Positions 52,940-62,467 of a stretch of DNA of 64,000 bases are shown one piece after another. Position 1 is the first letter of the stretch. Each line of letters starts with the position of its first letter. The notes beneath the pieces were generated by a model. The model ran no database searches and was not told where the DNA came from. It worked only from the letters and a program-made list of their open reading frames with translations. Location of the stretch: positions 1,313,021-1,377,020 of the forward strand of contig OX335642.1 in NCBI GenBank assembly GCA_946894095.1, in the 5' to 3' direction. This stretch comes from Incurvaria masculella (Eukaryota; Arthropoda; Insecta; Lepidoptera; Incurvariidae). The position numbers were made by a program, and so were the translations under genes.

Positions 52940-53306
52940 TTAATCTGATTCATATTCTTCAAAGTCAACTTCAACAGCCTTCGATTTCTTCTTCATCTTC
53001 CTCTTCCTCTTCCTCTTGCTGGATGTTCAAAAATTGTTCAAATGAAGATGAATCAGTTTGAATTGGTTCCAAAGTGTTATCTATTAATTTCCAACCAATT
53101 CCAAATTCATTTTCAAAGATGCTTCGCTTTCTTTTTCTCAGCCTCTTCATCAGCTTCATCGCCACAAAATAAACAGCAATTTTTAAAACAAAAGTTGGGT
53201 TCATTTACTCTCGCTCTGGTACGAGGCGGACTTACTTTTGAGGTACTGGGCTCTTCATCCTCATGTTGTTACTGCAGCAATTGAACTTTTTCGGGTGTAA
53301 GATTTT
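52940..53306 (-). pseudogene. Decayed Cys-rich coding fragment, unrecognised
   Basis: On the minus strand TTATTTTTGCAG precedes a frame that starts N-L-T-P-E-K-V-Q-L-L-Q, meets one stop (TAA, 53269-53271), and continues H-E-D-E-E-P-S-T-S-K-V then F-C-F-K-N-C-C-L-F-C-G-D-E to a second stop (53113-53115). The Cys cluster (C-x3-CC-x2-C) looks like a metal-binding knuckle. Further on, other frames give a K/R-rich stretch and an acidic end (F-E-E-Y-E-S-D, stop 52940-52942). Two frame changes and an inner stop say it is broken. It may come from a transposon protein. The 77-codon frame 52971-53204 is only one of the three shifted pieces. Confidence 0.4.
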
Positions 53307-53463
53307 CTGCAAAAATAAGACTTACGAAAAGTAGTACTTCGTGACGTCACTTTGACACATTTTCTATGGACGAAATCTAAAAGTAATGCCAAGTGACTTA
53401 ACAAAGTACTACTTTACGTTATTCTTAGTTTCTTACACGACTATTTATCTCAGCCTAACAGAT
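53303..53463. mobile_element. MITE-12, copy 1
   Basis: AGTAGTACTTCGTGACGTCA and AAGTACTACTTTACGTTATT are inverted, with end ACTATTTATCTCAGCCTAAC. Shares the whole pattern with 55037-55204. Confidence 0.65.
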
Positions 53464-53929
53464 TTACTTATTTTAACTTAGAAATTTCTTAGGCGATTCT
53501 CTTAACTAAGACGACGCCCATGGGCTTCTTCACATTATGTTTACGATTCTATTACAATTAATTTTTCGAATTGTTTGAAATTGATACCTTTTCATATACA
53601 TTCTGTTATCTTCTGAACTATATAGAGTTTGAATCTATTTTCCAATTCGATAGCCGATGTAGGGGTGTCGGGGCACGTCTCGTGACCTTGCGGAAAAACA
53701 GCGATTGAATGAAATGAATCCCACATTTTGTGAAAGGATAACCAATATTCAAATCCAGGTGAATAATTTATCTGATTGATAAGATTTTTGGCCAGTTTCG
53801 TAAGGATGTGCCGGCGAACCGTGACTAAGGGTTAAAATAACCGAGTCATGGCTTCTATCGTTCAGATCAGCGAGCACGGAATGACGGGAGTGAGCTCCAC
53901 GGAATGAAATCTCATTTCATTCCATAGAG
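53464..53929. other. Spacer, nothing recognised
   Basis: No supported gene. CTCATTTCATTCCATAGAGCTC at 53910 is a partial palindrome with GAGCTCCACGGAATGAAAT just before it. Confidence 0.4.
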
Positions 53930-54075
53930 CTCATCCCAAAGTCTGGGGTCCTTCAATCATGATGTAAAGAAGCACCTGGCCGGCTGGCATGGTTTTCGCA
54001 GCCTACCTGAAAATTCGAAATCCCATGGGCATCGTCGGGCACCTTAAGAGGTCCTGGCGTACGCCATATGCCGCG
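53930..54075 (+). mobile_element. LINE ORF2 C-terminal remnant (jockey/CR1-like)
   Basis: Decayed frame with G-S-F-N-H-D-V-K-K-H-L-A-G-W-H-G, the ending also seen at 14168 (minus) and 10205. It ends 12 bp before a GACG element. Confidence 0.6.
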
Positions 54076-54086
54076 CTTTACATAAA

Positions 54087-54427
54087 AAAACGGCCAAGTG
54101 CGAGTCGGACTCGTTCACGAAGGGTTCCGTACCATCGAACAAGATTTACCCAAAAAATAACACGTTTTTTGTATGGCGCCCCCCTTTAAATGTTATTATT
54201 TTATAATTTTACCTATTTGTTGTTATAGCGGCAAAACAAATACATAATCTGTGAAAATTTCAGCTTCCTACCTATTACGGTTCATGAGATACAGCCCTGT
54301 GACAGACGGACTGACGGACGGACGGACGGACGGAAGGACGGACGGACGGACGGACGGACGGACGGACGGACAGCGGAGGCTTAGTAATAGGGTTCCGTTT
54401 TCACCCTTTGGGTACGGAACCCTAAAA
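54087..54427 (+). mobile_element. GACG element, complete
   Basis: AAAAACGGCCAAGTGCGAGT to GTACGGAACCCTAAAAA, with about 15 GACG units (54306-54372). Frames rich in T-D-G-R or S-V-R-P here are microsatellite translations. Confidence 0.9.
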
Positions 54428-54632
54428 AGAATAGCGAAGCTCGTTTGTATGGGGGCGACATACAAAAATGTTAGCGCCGCCGGACAGTGAGTTCGCTAAT
54501 AAATTCGCTTTCTCCAGATTTTCTCCAGTTCCAACGACACCTAAGAACACATAAAGAACTTTGCAGCGAACGATTTAGTTCAACGAACATTCGCTGCCGC
54601 GCGTCTTGAAGTCGTAAGCGAACTAACTACAT
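54428..54632. other. Short spacer
   Basis: Nothing recognised. Confidence 0.4.
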
Positions 54633-55204
54633 TTAGGCTGAGCAGTGGCGTAGCATGCGGGGAGCGAACGGTGCGGCCCGGGCGGCACTTTGACGGGGGC
54701 GGCATTTCACAGGTGGCGGAAAAAAATATTTCCTTCAACATTTTTTTGTCAATGTTTTGTTGTTTCCATATACACAGGCACAACATTTTATGCATGGGTG
54801 AACTGATGCAAGTATCTTCAATAACTGTTATTTAGGACATTAATTTTGATTCGATTTTAATTTAAATAAACATCTCCCAATTGTACTTCGTCGTAATGAC
54901 CGAATAAGAGTACCCTTTTGACCGTGCTTTAATTTTATGCACGGTAACAAGGCATATTATATGATCAATCACAAAAGTAAGGGGGCGGCAAATTTTGGAT
55001 CCGCACCGGGTGCTAGTGACCTATGCTACGCCACTGAGGCTAGATAAACAGTCGTAACCGAAACGAAGACTAAAAAAGTAGTACTATGTGCCGTCATTTC
55101 GAAACACTATATGGACGAAATGTCAAAGTATTGCCATGTAACGTCACAAAGTACTAGTTTTCGTTAGCATTCGTTTCAATTGCGAGTATTTATCTCAGCC
55201 TTAG
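54633..55204. mobile_element. MITE-12, copy 2, split near its left end
   Basis: The element starts TTAGGCTGAG, is interrupted by 54643-55036, and resumes AGGCTAGATAAACAGTCGTA. Its right end TATTTATCTCAGCCTTA is the complement of the left. Inner arms AAAAAGTAGTACTATGTGCC and ACGTCACAAAGTACTAGTTTT pair. Confidence 0.75.
54643..55036. mobile_element. MITE-11, hAT-like element (394 bp)
   Basis: Ends CAGTGGCGTAGCATGC and CTATGCTACGCCACTG are inverted repeats of the 'CAGTGGCG' kind. The flanks AGGCTGAG (54635-54642) and AGGCTAGA (AGGCTGAG with one G lost) form an 8-bp target-site duplication, the hallmark of hAT transposons. It carries no transposase, so it is non-autonomous. Confidence 0.75.
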
Positions 55205-55981
55205 ACATGTTGCACTAACTCGTGGCTCCGCTGCCACCATTAGAATGAGTTTCGATCGCTACCCCTGTCCTTCCATGCTCGGTGGTTCAGGTAGGGCCAT
55301 CATCCATAAACGTCAGAATGAATCGGAAGAAACTTCATTTTATATTAATTCCAGTTATTAGTAAGGATTGGTAAGGATTGTTGGACTAACAAAAAATAAT
55401 TGTTTTTATTATAATGATTAAAAAGTATTTCAAGAATATATTAATTAATGATGCATTTTAATAGTTTACGTTTGATTATATGCTATATTAGATCTATATT
55501 ACACATTTTGATTTGTCGAAGTAGAGGTTGTCCAGTTTTGAAAACCAGTTTCCAAAACACTGAATATATATTGATAAATAACTACTGATCACAAAAAACG
55601 TCACTGTAGGTTGAGAGTACACTGTTGACTACAATAATGATGTTAAAAATACATTTCTATATGATCGAATCTTAATTATTTTGTTGTAAAAATCTTTCGT
55701 AATTTTTGCACATAGTAGCATCCAGTTAAACAATTCCAATTATAGTTTAGAATGTGATTCTATTTTTTCTATTCGTTACATTGTAAGTGCACCATCATAA
55801 ACATTCAAAACTTCAATATTGTTTACTCTTATAATATAGAGTCATTTGCAGTAGCATTTATGTAAGTATTTGTTTGTAATTTATTTAAGGTTAGATTAAG
55901 AAGAAAAGAAGTTTGTTAATGGCTTATTCTTCGCATGGATTTGGTCGTAATCTAATTGAATAATATATTGTTTTGTTTCAG
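55205..55981. other. AT-rich stretch, no gene seen
   Basis: Ends with TATATTGTTTTGTTTCAG, a very good acceptor tract. Confidence 0.4.
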
Positions 55982-56004
55982 ATGAGGAGTTCAAGTGTCA
56001 CCCT
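55982..56004 (+). CDS. Possible 23-nt micro-exon
   Basis: Lies exactly between the acceptor TTTTGTTTCAG and the donor CCT|GTAAGTAAAT. Read in the third frame it gives E-E-F-K-C-H-P, reminiscent of the start of LDL-receptor class A repeats, but seven residues prove nothing. Both splice signals are strong. Isolated strong pairs also occur by chance in AT-rich DNA. Confidence 0.15.
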
Positions 56005-56872
56005 GTAAGTAAATATCTACTCAAATTTTCTCCGTTGAAAAAGGAAGCTATAACATGTATTACTAGGTATTACTAGCCTACTCGCTTTATTTCTCCGTGA
56101 AAAAATCTAAAAAAAATTTTTTTTCTGCCTTTACACAATTGATTTACGTTACATGTAAAGCTAAATCCTTTTTTCCCATACTTAATATTACTAGTGGCCT
56201 TTTGAGCTATCTCTGAGCTTTGCAGAGCTTAAAATGTATGAGCCGGTGTAGATCCTATTATTTTTCTTGTAAATTTCTCACTTGGCACTTACCTAACGCT
56301 TTAGGTCTTGTCACAAAACAGAAAGGCAAAACAATAGTTTATAATTATCGAACCTGTACACAAAATTTAACGAGAATCCGTTGAGAAATGTGACCTGTAA
56401 AGGAGAACAGTCTGCCCAAGCTGAAATGGAGAGTGTCGCGCTTCGCTTTCGCTAGGTCAATGAATGAGAAAGTAATTCGGTATGTCTTCAGATTTTCTAT
56501 AGATATTTGGTGTTGGTACTGTACGTACAACGAAGAAGGTGAATCTGCATAGCTTCTTTCCCTTTGAATCTTTTCTTTAAAATAAAATCCATTTTCGATT
56601 CCAACACAGATCCAAAACAGTACCCTGAATATTCTCGCATACTGAAAAGTTTTACCGGAGCTAAGCAAATACGACGAAATATGTCGAGGCGATAAAGAAA
56701 ATCACCATTTTCACCTGACTGCGAACACGTCGCGAAGTTATCGGGTGTTCCACAAGAAGAGTTCGGTACGTACCAGTACACAAACACGTATACCCAACCA
56801 GAACAAACCAGTTGAATGGCTTTTATCGGTAGTGTGCAAAGTGCAGAAATGCAAGCAGCCGAGGGATCAGTT
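56005..56872 (-). other. Stretch with overlapping minus-strand frames
   Basis: Minus frames 56497-56910 (137 codons, starting inside the SINE tail) and 56345-56668 (107 codons) overlap. Neither shows a known motif. GC content is near 42%. Real coding is possible but unsupported. Confidence 0.2.
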
Positions 56873-57281
56873 TTTTTTTTAAGCGACCTGACATGGATGG
56901 CTAATACCACACAACTACCGTTATGATATTAGCCCAATACACCACATTCCCGAAGGAATTAGGTGCCATGCCAGGACCATCCCTTTATGAGCACGGCTAC
57001 ATTGAACTGGATGGAAAACACGGACAATTGTTCAATGCCGCTTCGACCATCTTTTCAACCAATGCGATGGTACCAACCCGGGCGGGCTTAAACCCTACCA
57101 CCTAGTAGGGGAAGGGGACCTACAGTTTTACATGGGTTCCGAACCATGGAGCAGCTCGCATTCGTGATGAAATGCACGTATCAAACTCGGAAAGAGAAAG
57201 ACAGTGGTGCAAGTCGGAATTGAACCCAGGCCTCTGGTACGCTAGGCCAGTCCCCGCGCCACTAGGCTACGAGCCGCTCAA
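56873..57281 (-). mobile_element. SINE-1, full length, minus strand
   Basis: TTTTTTAAGCGACCTGACAT to GCCACTAGGCTACGAGCCGC. B box complement GGAATTGAACCCAGG. Near consensus, one of the youngest copies. Confidence 0.9.
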
Positions 57282-57437
57282 GGACAAGGACGCATGCAAG
57301 GACGTTGAAAAATCATTGTCAAGAGACACGCCTGGCAAACGCGTCGCCGAGTGTTTGCCTAAAGAGGCAAACTCCATACCACGAGCCCATAGTAATTGGA
57401 CTATGCGCGCGACTCGCTTTGTGTTGTACATATTCAT
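57282..57437. other. Spacer with small hairpin
   Basis: GTTTGCCT-AAAG-AGGCAAAC (57354-57373) forms an 8-bp stem. A related GTGTTTGCCCAAAAATGCAAAC lies at 61071, so this may be a further small repeat. Confidence 0.4.
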
Positions 57438-57755
57438 GAAAAACCGGCCAAGTGCGAGTCGGACTCGCACACGAAGGGTTCCGTACCATCGTAGAAAAAA
57501 AAAACAAAAAAATCACGTTTTTTGTATGGGACCCCCCTTTAATTTAAATTATTTTTTAATCTTACCTATTTGTTGTTATAGCGGCAAAATAAATACACAC
57601 TCTGTGAAAATTTCAGCTGTCTACCTGTTACGGTTACTGAGATACAGCCCTGTGACAGACGGACAGACGGACGGACGGACGGACGGACGGACGGACAGCG
57701 GAGGCTTAGTAATAGGGTTCCGTTTTCACCCTTTGGGTACGGAACCCTAAAAAAA
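57438..57755 (+). mobile_element. GACG element, complete
   Basis: GAAAAACCGGCCAAGTGCGA to GTACGGAACCCTAAAAAAA, with about eight GACG units (57659-57699). Confidence 0.9.
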
Positions 57756-57924
57756 TTGAACAAACAGTGAACATTGTGAAGCATTACAAAACTCTTATCG
57801 TCGGTGAATGTTTTAACCAATTATTTTCATTATTTCTCAGTAAACCCCCTAAAATTTTTATCTTTTTATCGTTTTTTTTAGGTTATCTAGATCAACTAGG
57901 TTATGTATCTTTAGGGTCATTAAT

Positions 57925-58125
57925 CTATGGAATGCATAGATTACATCCCTGCCGAGGTATTTCCCGCAATTAATTATAAATTTGTTGAAAATATGTATCT
58001 ACACAGACATAAACATCCATGGATAGGCAATCTTGTGTATGTCTAGTGATGTTTAACTCGTAATAGAGGCTCTGGGCTCCTACGTACATGGTGTGAAGAA
58101 CCACCTGGCCGGACTCGGATAAACA
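57925..58125 (+). mobile_element. LINE ORF2 C-terminal remnant
   Basis: GGAATGCATAGATTACATCC, CTGCCGAGGTATTTCCCGC (L-P-A-E-V-F-P) and GAAGAACCACCTGGCCGG match the family at 10205. Strongly decayed. Confidence 0.5.
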
Positions 58126-58198
58126 GCCGGATTCGGCTCTCGGTACATCATTACGAATGAAGAATGACGTAACGACAATCTGGTTTATTAAAAAATCT

Positions 58199-58332
58199 TA
58201 TTACTACCATTTTGGTAGACTTCAAATTGGATTTTTCTCCGTTATCATCACTACGTTACAAATGTGTACGGCGACATAATATTTAAGTCGCGTGACGTCA
58301 TTTTTTGCGCGCTCATTGCATGGAAGTTATTT
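58199..58332 (+). mobile_element. Repeat F, copy 2
   Basis: Aligns with the complement of 47004-47136. The start of the 142-codon frame at 58264 lies inside this repeat, so that start is not genuine. Confidence 0.65.
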
Positions 58333-58462
58333 CTCCATACAATCTTCACCTACATTTCGAGTTTCCGTTGCCGATTCCGTCCTTACTCGATAGGCTTAAA
58401 TATGAATTCAATGCGCCCTCCCTGGATCCTTCATTTGTTTATGATACCCTATTTTATATCAG

Positions 58463-58579
58463 AATCATCCACACCAGCACGTAGTGAATCAATTGAATCG
58501 CAAGCCACTGTGTTTGGATCCGATCATTTTCACGCAGTAAAGCCACACCACGCGTTGAAACCGAGCAAAATCGGGCCCA
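58463..58579 (+). CDS. Candidate exon, Ser-rich, unrecognised
   Basis: An acceptor (ACCCTATTTTATATCAG) precedes an open frame reading S-S-T-P-A-R-S-E-S-I-E-S-Q-A-T-V-F-G-S-D and further to K-I-G-P. A donor CCA|GTAAGC follows at 58580. Without splicing the frame goes on to a stop at 58690-58692. With the donor the exon is 117 nt (39 codons) with one base left at each end, in phase with the candidate at 61726. The composition suggests a disordered Ser-rich part. No family recognised. Confidence 0.35.
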
Positions 58580-58692
58580 GTAAGCTGGAAGGGCGGTGGA
58601 AAATAATTGGCGCTACAGAGTGTTCTAGAACTGATGCTGGATTAATCAAATTCGAATATCGGAGCGACACTGCAATGATTACTTTTATTTAG

Positions 58693-59663
58693 ACAATTAT
58701 TGACGCACGAGAGGGTAACATTGTGGGTTGTTGTTTCCTCGTAGTTCTTTGCCCTAGACCGTTCTACCAAAAATGTATGTTTGGCAGTAGCATTTCGGCA
58801 TGAAATCAAAATTAATAGGGACGAAAAAAAAACACATAACCTTATGGATCAGTGAAGTTTCTTTGGGGGTTCTTTTTCACTGAGTTGATCGAATCCGCGG
58901 ATCAATCAAATTGTGACATGACTTGGTGTAAATTGACTACCAGAAGTTGAATGAATAAATGTAATTAAATTAAAGTCCAAACGAGTACACTCATGGAAGT
59001 AATATTTACGGCGCTTATTGTAACATCGCTGTATGTTTTGGTAAATTTCAGTCATATTGTTAATTTTACTGTAATGTTTGCTTGTATGATTATTTGGATG
59101 TTTGATGGTTTGTTACTCAATTAAGAAAAACGGCTGTACAGATCTGATAGTTTATTACCTGGATTAACACATAAAATACTTTTTAATCGGAAAAAAAGGT
59201 TAGGTTCCAATGGGATTATCAAAAAGTTCGTCCAAATCGTCCGATTGACCCGAGCAGAGCTCAGATAGTTTTAGATAATTTCAAAAAGGGTTTTGTCCAA
59301 AGTCTTAACTTCTGGTTAAATTAAAAATAAACCCATCCATATCATACCTTTATTTTTAGGTAAAGTTGCTAAATTTGTTTAAAACAGTGTTATAATACGA
59401 CCCTAATTGATAGAGTTCAGTGAGCCTATTTTGGTACGTTGGTTGGTATTTTGGTACTAAGTTGAAACACTGGAATGCACGAAAATTCTAACAGGACTTA
59501 ATTTTAAAACAGGAATTGTACCTAAAAGTTACAAATGTATCACTGCCTACTGCTAAATAAATATTTAATTATAGCATAGACATGGGGCCTGAATATTAGG
59601 ATATCTAAAATATATAGTTGAATGGACAAACAATACGGCGTTACGATCAAATGCATGCACTGA
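58693..59663. other. AT-rich stretch with repeat K
   Basis: Repeat K copy 2 occupies about 58735-58900. The remaining sequence has no supported gene. Confidence 0.4.
58735..58897 (+). mobile_element. Repeat K, diverged copy
   Basis: ACCGTTCTACCAAAAATGTA, then GATCAGTGAAGTTTCTT and TTCTTTTTCACTGAGTTGAT. The order and loop place are as at 26640-26850, but the left arm has lost five bases. Confidence 0.55.
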
Positions 59664-60437
59664 TTTCTCTGAAAGATTTCTCAGTTGAAAGTGGAATATA
59701 CGAGATAAGATATTGATAAATTTGTTTCAGTGTAAAAATCTGTACCTAGAGCAGCCATGTGTGCCGGTAGGCACATATGGCACTGACGCGCCGGCAGGAT
59801 GTAACCAGAGCATGGCTACCTCGTCCCTCGCCCCGCATTTGTTCTAAGTCACACACGTATTCTTCGGTAGAACAAATGGAGTCGATTAGGGCTCACAATT
59901 GCGGTCGCGCAGCTCGCACCGCTGTTACAGGAAGACTGTCGAGCTTGTTTGCGAAATGCACGTATGTCAACGGGTGCGCGGCCGGCGGGGCGAGGGACGA
60001 GGTAACCATGCTCGGGTTACATCCTTCCGGCGCGTCAGTGCCATATGTGCCTACCGGCACACATGAATGAAATAATTCTCAGTTGAAAGTAAAATATACG
60101 AGATAAGATATTGATCAATTCGTTTCCGAGTAAAAGTTTGTACCAAGAGCAGCCGGAATGAAAGATTTCTCAGTTGAAAGAGGAATATATGGAATAAGAT
60201 ATTGATCAATTTGTGTCAGAGTAAAAGTCTGTATCAAGAGCGGCCATGAATGAAAAATTTCTCATTTGATAGTAAAATGTACGAGATAAGATATTGATCA
60301 ATTCGTGTCTGAGGAAAAGTCTCTACCAAGAGCAACCAGGAATGAAATATTTCTCAATTGAAAGTGCCAAGAGCGTCCATGAATGAAAGATTTCTCAGCT
60401 GAAAGTACGAGATAAGATATAGATCAATGTGTTTACC
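59664..60437 (+). repeat. Tandem array of 91-bp units
   Basis: Six units begin with AATGAAAGATTTCTCAGTTG or a variant and end GAGCAGCCATG or a variant. Starts are at about 59664, 60066, 60157, 60248, 60340 and 60381. The fifth is shortened to 41 bp and the sixth is partly deleted. Each contains GAGATAAGATATTGATCAAT. The first unit is separated from the second by MITE-13. Confidence 0.85.
59760..60061. mobile_element. MITE-13 in the tandem array
   Basis: 302 bp. TGTGCCGGTAGGCACATATG and CATATGTGCCTACCGGCACA are exact complements. The inverted repeat runs for about 81 bp with few mismatches (GGATGTAACCAGAGCATGGC, CCATGCTCGGGTTACATCC). CATG stands on both sides (59756-59759 and 60062-60065), while the intact unit junctions read GCCATGAATG, so CATG is a 4-bp target-site duplication. 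The 97-codon frame across it is spurious. Confidence 0.85.
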
Positions 60438-60802
60438 GCCCTGTTTCATTCGTGGCCGTTCACGGCTCTCTTTCCATTAACTTTTGTCTAATCTCCTTTG
60501 TAAATGTCTTGTTGGTACTGTAGGTACCTAGCGCCCTGTACTAAGAGCTGCTAGTTTCACATGCCACAAATCAACAAACAGATGCATAGAAGCTAGTTAA
60601 CATGGCGCTAGATGGCGCTACCCGCTAGACATGAAGTCTATATCGCACTAACGAAGTTTCCACCCGAGTTAACACATATACAACATTGAAATCACGACTA
60701 GAGGAGAGCAGCTGCGCCTGACCCTGACTCTCCTGTTCATCTCTCCACAGTACTATTTCTGTTTTTCCAGCTATTGCTAAAATCCGTCGAAAGTTACTTA
60801 CG
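60438..60802. other. Spacer; intron candidate of a minus-strand exon
   Basis: ATGGCGCTAGATGGCGCTA at 60601-60619 is a short direct repeat. On the minus strand GTAAGTAAC (donor) starts at 60801. Confidence 0.3.
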
Positions 60803-61065
60803 AAAGTTTCGAATGAACCGAGATTGCGAACGCACGGGATGACAGTAGTGACGATAGGCCCCCGAGTCCGCCGCCGCCGCTGGGGAGGGCGATAAGCCGG
60901 AAACTTGCTGAAGAGGTGGAATCCGCGCAATATCGCGCTGCGGCCACGGAAAGGGCCCTGGAATTCGTCGCGTAGTCGCAAATTGGGGAATGTGGAGTCA
61001 ATATTTGTATTGAAGAATCTCGCGTGTAATATGTTTCCAAGAGCGTTAAATAGAGACAAACTAGA
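60803..61065 (-). promoter_or_regulatory. GC-rich segment, possible first exon on the minus strand
   Basis: CpG-rich (CGCAATATCGCGCTGCGGCC) with two overlapping minus frames (158 and 141 codons). On the minus strand it ends in AACTTTC|GTAAGTAAC, a near-perfect donor (60796-60801). A CCGCCGCCGCC run lies at 60869-60880. A 5' exon or promoter is possible. The beginning of the longer frame derives from a small repeat at 61066-61105. Confidence 0.25.
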
Positions 61066-61145
61066 GCCGAGTGTTTGCCCAAAAATGCAAACGCCATACA
61101 TACTGTAATGTAGTGATATGAAATTGAAGTTTGTGGCATATATTC

Positions 61146-61205
61146 GAGTGGCTCGGGGGCCCGGGGACTTCCTTCTATGCCATTTTCTTTGTCTTTCGAA
61201 AAAGG
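61146..61205 (+). mobile_element. SINE-1 head fragment
   Basis: GTGGCTCGGGGGCCCGGGGA and TGCCATTTTCTTTGTCTTTC resemble the variant head at 16312. Very short. Confidence 0.45.
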
Positions 61206-61422
61206 AGAAATGAGAAATGTCATTTAGTAGTTACTTGCGACGCCACCTAATTTACATATTTTTCATATAATCGCATCGGAAGCCACTAACACGAGCTCCT
61301 TGCTATTTTGATTCGATTTTTAACCTATGAACTCGAGATTAAACATTATAAAATTATCTGTTTAAATACAGTGTGTAACCCATTAATTCGCCAATATAGA
61401 CTTTACAACCAAATGGGGGGTT

Positions 61423-61640
61423 ACCATGGCAAATTAACTCGACGCGTGAACAGGAAAGTGAGTAATTAAATCTGTCGTTTAGTTGCATTTCGTAACATGC
61501 TGTCAAACAATGTGTTATTGGGCCAAGTGAACGCAATTTTTTCATTAAGCTTGGTAAGCAATGCAGCTAAATGTCAGACTTAACGACTCAATTTCCTGTT
61601 CACCCGGAGAATTCATTCGCCATCGTAACCTCCTTGAGAT
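61423..61640. mobile_element. MITE-15, best copy
   Basis: Left TACCATGGCAAATTAACTCG, GCGTGAACAGGAAAGTGAGT pairs over about 70 bp with right TTTCCTGTTCACCCGGAGAA, TTCGCCATCGTAACC. The centre GTGTTATTGGGCCAAGTGAA is the family mark. Confidence 0.75.
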
Positions 61641-61725
61641 ATGTACGAGAAACAAGCCATCTAAATAAATTTACTTCTACATTGTGTATTGTCACATTAT
61701 TCATTTTCTTATCTTTCAATTTCAG

Positions 61726-61871
61726 CGTTTCACAATGCGGCGACTCATCTCTTCCCCACATACGAGATCGTGGCCATTCTTCACTCCAGCCATGCGTGCA
61801 CGGAGGTGATTCCGCGAATTGGAGGGAGATTTGAGAATATCCATTCGTTATTGAATGGTGTTGAGATTTGA
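61726..61871 (+). CDS. Candidate terminal exon, unrecognised
   Basis: A very good acceptor tract (TTTTCTTATCTTTCAATTTCAG) precedes a frame F-H-N-A-A-T-H-L-F-P-T-Y-E-I-V-A-I-L-H-S that runs to V-E-I and stop TGA (61869-61871). Two bases come before the first whole codon, which fits the one base left by the candidate at 58463-58579. A second frame is also open to 61834 and contains two Cys, so the reading is not certain. AATAAA follows at about 62067. Confidence 0.35.
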
Positions 61872-62359
61872 AAAAAAAAATTTCTTGAGCAGTGAAATGT
61901 AAGCGAATATAAATAGGATTTCCTTGCGTTATTCATTATCATACTAGCAGGTTATTTTAGGATAGGGCACTGAGAAAATAATATGCTTAAATTAAACCCG
62001 CCTGGCACCAGTTGCGTTGCTAGTGAAAATTATTTGGCAAATTCAACTATATATTTCAGTTATAATAAATGCTATATTGTAGCTGAAGTATCTTTTTTTT
62101 AGGTTTAAATTAAACTCAACTCTAGCTAAATCAACAATACGCGCTTTAACTAGACCGTGTTAACTATGGCAACAAAATTGTTGTTCTGATAGCAGTTAAT
62201 TTTATTCAGTGCTGATATAACTATGTAAAATTCAACTAAATTATGGTTGGTAGGCCTGCCTACAGAGAAAAAAGGACGGACGTTTCGAATTTTCATGACC
62301 TTGTCATCTACGTACACATAATTTATTTATTTTAATGGATACGACATTACCGTAATCTC
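61872..62359. other. AT-rich spacer
   Basis: Nothing recognised other than an AATAAA near 62067. Confidence 0.4.
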
Positions 62360-62467
62360 ATTAATTTGAGTTTCATCGACATCTACATTTAAAGCATTGT
62401 AATCAGATTTTGAAGATAATCTAATTACAATACTTCAAATGTAGATGTCGCTGAATCTCAAATTAAT
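62360..62467. mobile_element. MITE-14, 108-bp hairpin
   Basis: ATTAATTTGAGTTTCATCGA and ACATCTACATTTAAAGCATT on the left pair with GTATTGTAATTAGATT-type and CGCTGAATCTCAAATTAAT sequence on the right. Arms are about 50 bp around an 8-base loop. Confidence 0.75.

Noticed and set aside
56345..56910. 137- and 107-codon minus frames as a gene
   Set aside because: They overlap in different frames, the longer begins within the SINE tail, and no domain or splice support was seen. Kept only as a note.
58264..58462. Start of the 142-codon frame at 58264
   Set aside because: The start lies within repeat F, which has a second copy at 47004-47136. Only the part after the acceptor at 58462 looks coding-like.
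59777..60070. 97-codon frame in a GC-rich part
   Set aside because: It lies within MITE-13, between its inverted ends, and overlaps both repeats.
60625..61101. 158-codon minus frame as a complete gene
   Set aside because: Its start derives from a small repeat (61066-61105, related to 57345-57385), and the second half is read through a strong donor site. Only the GC-rich block is kept as a candidate.
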